Below are positions 61,351 through 64,000 of a stretch of DNA of 64,000 bases, piece after piece; the stretch's first letter is position 1, and each line of letters begins with the position of its first letter. The stretch is from an uncultured Clostridia bacterium. GTDB lineage: Bacteria > Bacillota > Clostridia > Christensenellales > Borkfalkiaceae. A model generated the notes under the pieces. That model worked only from the letters and a program-made list of their open reading frames with translations. It made no database searches and was not told where the DNA came from. The DNA is taken from the NCBI GenBank assembly GCA_947625095.1, contig CANQMX010000001.1, positions 124,001 to 188,000 on the forward strand. The letters are read 5' to 3'. Both the position numbers and the translations under genes were made by a program.

Positions 61351-62664
61351 CTACGGCTTTTGCGGAATCCCCTTCTTTTTGCGCAGTTCGCGGATGGTCG
61401 CCTCGTACCCCTTCTCCGACGGCACATAGAAAACTTCGTCTTTCAGACTGTCGGGCAGGTACTGCTGCTCCACCCAGCCGCCGTAGTTGTGCGGATATTT
61501 ATACTTTGCGCTCTCCGCCTTCATCTCCTTGCTGCCCATCGTGTTGTCGCGCAGGTACTTGGGAATATCGTCGTCGTGCTTTTCGCGGGCGGCGGCCTTG
61601 GCGGCGTCCATCGCCATGACGACGGAGTTGCTCTTTTCCGCCTCGCAGACGTAGATGATGGCCTCAGAGAGGGGCAAGAAGCCCTCGGGCGCGCCCATAT
61701 TTTGGAAGGCCGTCAGGGCGCTCGTCGCCACCACGAGGGCGCGGGGATCGGCAAGTCCCACATCCTCCGCGCTGTGCGCGATGAGGCGGCGGAAGATGAG
61801 CAGGGGATCGCACCCGCCCTCGATGAGGCGGAAGGCGTAGTAGAGCGCGGCGTTTGCATCGCTCCCGCGGAGGGATTTGCAAAACGCCGACAAAATATCG
61901 TAGTACAAGTCCTCGTTGTAGGAGAGGGCGCGGCGCTGGATGGATTGCTCGGCGTCGGCGAGGGTGACGTGGATCTTTCCGCTCTCCGAAGGCGGCGTGG
62001 TGAGCACGGCGAGTTCCAACGCGTTGTAGGCGGTGCGGAGATCCCCCGCCGCCGTGCGCGCGAGATGCTCTATCGCCTCCCCGTCCATCTCCACGTCGTA
62101 CATTCCCAATCCTTTCCTTTTATCGCGCAGCGCCCTTTGGAGCGCGCCCCGTATCTCCTCCTCGGTGAGGGGGAGAAATTCAAACACGCGGCAGCGCGAG
62201 ACGATAGCGGGCGTCATGGAGGCATAGGGATTTTCCGTGGTAGAGCCGATGAAGATGATCGTCCCATGCTCGATGGCGGGCAGGAGGGAATCGGACTGCG
62301 TCTTGCTGAAACGGTGGCACTCGTCGAGCAGAAGATAGGTGCGCTTGTTGAACATTTTAAGGTTGTTCTTGGCCGCTTCCACCGCCTTTTTGACGTCGGC
62401 GACGCCCGAAGAGACGGCGTTGAGGCGCACGAACTCCCCGTTGGTCTGCGCGGCGACGATGTTGGCGAGCGTCGTCTTTCCGCACCCGGGCGGTCCCCAA
62501 AAGATGCAGCTGCCGAGGCGGTCGAGCGAAATAGCGCGGCGAAGGAGAGACCCCTCGCCCACGATGTGGCTCTGCCCCACGAAGTCCTTGAAGGTGGAAG
62601 CCCGCATCCGCTCGGCAAGCGGCTTGGCCTTTTCCACATTGTCGTTAAAATCGAATAGATCCAT
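61351..62664 (-). CDS. rarA: replication-associated recombination protein A (RarA/MgsA), AAA+ ATPase
   Basis: 437 residues. It acts at stalled replication forks. The N-terminus FDFNDNVEKAKPLAERMRASTFKDFVGQSHIVG is typical, then Walker A GPPGCGKTT near 57, Walker B LLLDECHRF near 110, sensor-1 GSTTENPYASM, and the C-terminal MgsA domain with GGCDPLLIFRRLIAHSAEDVGLADP and KYPHNYGGWVEQQYLPD. The ORF track runs 94 codons further upstream into the divergent gene; the ATG at 62664 matches the family start, with GAGGG 9 bases before. Confidence 0.94.
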   Translation of the reverse strand: MDLFDFNDNVEKAKPLAERMRASTFKDFVGQSHIVGEGSLLRRAISLDRLGSCIFWGPPGCGKTTLANIVAAQTNGEFVRLNAVSSGVADVKKAVEAAKNNLKMFNKRTYLLLDECHRFSKTQSDSLLPAIEHGTIIFIGSTTENPYASMTPAIVSRCRVFEFLPLTEEEIRGALQRALRDKRKGLGMYDVEMDGEAIEHLARTAAGDLRTAYNALELAVLTTPPSESGKIHVTLADAEQSIQRRALSYNEDLYYDILSAFCKSLRGSDANAALYYAFRLIEGGCDPLLIFRRLIAHSAEDVGLADPRALVVATSALTAFQNMGAPEGFLPLSEAIIYVCEAEKSNSVVMAMDAAKAAAREKHDDDIPKYLRDNTMGSKEMKAESAKYKYPHNYGGWVEQQYLPDSLKDEVFYVPSEKGYEATIRELRKKKGIPQKP

Positions 62665-62718
62665 GTTGATCGCCCTCGCCCGCAGAATATCGCGGGCGGC
62701 TTGTACATAATTTAGAGC

Positions 62719-63639
62719 GTGAATTGCAAAACGCTCCTGCGCGGAGCGGGCGCAATGCTCACCGTGCTTGCGATGGCCTTCTTCCTCGCCGACCCCGCCC
62801 GCTATGCGGGGTGCGTGCGCGAGGGCGTTTCGCTGTGGGCGGTAAGCGTTCTGCCCGCCGTGTTCCCCTTCCTCTTTCTGACCGCCCTCTTTACGCGGAC
62901 GCCCCTCTTTGCCGCCCTCTCCCGCCTGCTTGCAAGGCCGACGCAAAAAATTTTCCGCGTCTCGGGCGCGGGAGGCTCTGTTGCCGTGCTCGCCGCCGTA
63001 TCGGGCTATCCCGTGGGGGCGCGCTCCCTCTGTGACCTCGCGGCGCGCGGGGGCGCTTTGCAGGGGGAGAAGTTCCGCCTCGCCTGCCTTGTGACCTCCT
63101 CGGGGCCGATGTTCCTTGTGGGCGTCGTGGGGAGCGCGATGGCGGGGAGCGCCGCCGTGGGTTGGCTTCTGCTTCTATGCCACTTTTTCGGCATCTGGGC
63201 GGTGAGTGTTTTGCTGCGCTTTACGGGAAGGGCGGCGGTTGCCGAACCCGCTTTACAGACGCGGGGAGGCGGCGATGACGCCGTGTACTCCGCCGTCCTC
63301 TCCATTCTATGCGTGGGAGGCTCTATCGCCCTCTTTTCCGCCTTCGGACAGATGGCGGCAGACCTCCTGCCCGAAAATGCGCCGCAGATCGCGGTCGCCG
63401 TTGTGCGCGGGCTGATGGAGATGACGACGGGCTGCGCCCTGCTCGCCCCGCAAAAAACGCCCCTTTCGCTCGCGCTGTGCTGCTTTTTTGTGACCTTCGG
63501 CGGGGCGTGCGTCCTCCTCCAACAGGCGGGCTATCTCCGCCGCGCGGGGGTGAAACTTGCCCCCTTTCTCGCCGTGAAATTTTTACAGGGCGCGGTGGCG
63601 GGCGCGATCTGCTACGGGCTTGCCGCCCTGCTCATCTGA
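62719..63639 (+). CDS. YlbJ-like membrane protein (nucleoside-recognition/Gate type)
   Basis: 306 residues with about eight membrane segments. The middle motif GYPVGARSLCDLAARGGALQGEKFRLACLVTSSGPMFLVGVV resembles sporulation integral membrane protein YlbJ, including its GxPVGA and SSP blocks, though the protein is shorter than B. subtilis YlbJ. The start is a GTG (62719) with no ribosome binding site; a CATAAT at 62706 is the only -10-like sequence, without a -35. A sporulation role is inferred only from the family. Divergent from rarA with 54 bases between. Confidence 0.6.
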   Translation: MNCKTLLRGAGAMLTVLAMAFFLADPARYAGCVREGVSLWAVSVLPAVFPFLFLTALFTRTPLFAALSRLLARPTQKIFRVSGAGGSVAVLAAVSGYPVGARSLCDLAARGGALQGEKFRLACLVTSSGPMFLVGVVGSAMAGSAAVGWLLLLCHFFGIWAVSVLLRFTGRAAVAEPALQTRGGGDDAVYSAVLSILCVGGSIALFSAFGQMAADLLPENAPQIAVAVVRGLMEMTTGCALLAPQKTPLSLALCCFFVTFGGACVLLQQAGYLRRAGVKLAPFLAVKFLQGAVAGAICYGLAALLI

Positions 63640-63643
63640 CCGT

Positions 63644-64000
63644 TTAACCGTATGCGCCGAGGATCTTGAATTGGTTGCAGTAGCGTTCTGCCTCCTTCAT
63701 CGCGCTCCCGACGCGCGCATCGGCGATGTTGCCCGCAAATTCGATGAAAAAGCGGTATTGCCCGAACGCGCCCTTTACGGGGCGGCTCTCGATGCGGGTG
63801 AGGTTGAGGCTGTACCGCTGAAAAATTTTCAACAGTCCGAGAAGCGACCCCGGCTCGTGTGCGCAGACGGCGGAAAAAAAGACCATCGCGCTCCTATCGG
63901 GCAGGCTGCCCGCCCGCTCCAACAGCAAAAACCGGGTGAAGTTCGCCTTGTCGTCGGCGATGTTCTCCTCCGAAAGCACGACGCCCGCGCGCCGAACGTG
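63644..64000 (-). CDS. pheA: prephenate dehydratase, C-terminal part (cut by window end)
   Basis: The last 118 residues of a protein that continues beyond base 64000. SEENIADDKANFTRFLLLER contains the TRF motif of the prephenate dehydratase domain. The C-terminal 75 residues are an ACT domain with the phenylalanine-binding ESRP motif (LTRIESRPVKGAFGQYRFFIEF). It converts prephenate to phenylpyruvate for phenylalanine synthesis and is likely feedback-inhibited by phenylalanine. The M listed in the ORF track is an internal GTG (Val), not the start. It is convergent with the YlbJ-like gene, ending 4 bases away. Confidence 0.9.
   Translation of the reverse strand, partial: HVRRAGVVLSEENIADDKANFTRFLLLERAGSLPDRSAMVFFSAVCAHEPGSLLGLLKIFQRYSLNLTRIESRPVKGAFGQYRFFIEFAGNIADARVGSAMKEAERYCNQFKILGAYG

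Noticed and set aside
62701-62721. Leaderless promoter for the YlbJ-like gene
   Set aside because: CATAAT lies 7 bases before the GTG, but no -35 hexamer exists at 16-18 bases, so it was not counted with the three convincing cases.

Overview
The window looks like a chromosomal segment of a GC-rich, Gram-positive-type Firmicute, probably an uncultured gut Clostridia lineage. This rests on GGAGG-type ribosome binding sites, near-consensus sigma-A promoters (TTGACA-N17-TATAAT), a tryptophan T-box, DegV, lipoprotein signal peptides, a YlbJ-like sporulation-type membrane protein and Clostridia-style surface repeat proteins. The assignment is inference; no rRNA is present.

Layout. 0-1.2 kb: a small Cys-rich ORF behind an operator-like promoter, then a mosaic of palindromic repeats. 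1.2-9.4 kb: GH51 arabinofuranosidase, Na/Pi cotransporter, tRNA-Pro(CGG), a cation/proton antiporter-MgtC pair, and a TrpB-like enzyme under a UGG T-box. 9.5-13.9 kb: tRNA-Pro(AGG), a lone tyrosine integrase, tRNA-Ser(GGA) whose 3' end lies inside a 30-bp perfect palindrome, and ClpB. 13.9-33.8 kb: one 20-kb minus-strand operon of eight genes, described below. 34.6-44.2 kb: tyrS-yigZ-ilvE, a flavin reductase-like protein, asnS, proS and degV, separated by repeat mosaics. 44.3-49.2 kb: phosphohexomutase, aldo/keto reductase, flavodoxin and transketolase. 49.3-61.1 kb: an LRR surface protein divergent from an XRE regulator, a two-domain ASCH-like protein, and two large lipoproteins with InlB-type repeats. 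61.3-64 kb: RarA, a YlbJ-like protein and the C-terminal part of prephenate dehydratase.

The most unusual system is the eight-gene operon (33823 down to 13918). In transcription order it encodes two small membrane proteins; a 1163-aa GH3-like domain joined to four membrane helices and a C-terminal AAA+ domain that has lost its catalytic motifs; a membrane-anchored McrB-like AAA+ ATPase; a DUF2357/McrC-like coiled-coil protein without a visible nuclease; a second membrane-anchored AAA+ paralog; a secreted protein with about 29 tandem 13-residue PEDFDWG-type repeats; and a 2700-residue secreted MBG/YDG-repeat protein. I infer an envelope-spanning machine in which cytoplasmic ATPases act on, export or remodel giant extracellular repeat proteins. 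I do not recognise it as a described system.

The second theme is a set of short intergenic elements whose outer sequences are constant while the central hairpin differs from copy to copy, almost always with a loop of about 3 nt. They form mosaics in at least six intergenic regions. The third theme is promoters placed so that transcription should begin at, or within a base of, the start codon (tyrS, the ASCH-like gene and the first gene of the 20-kb operon), which suggests leaderless mRNAs.
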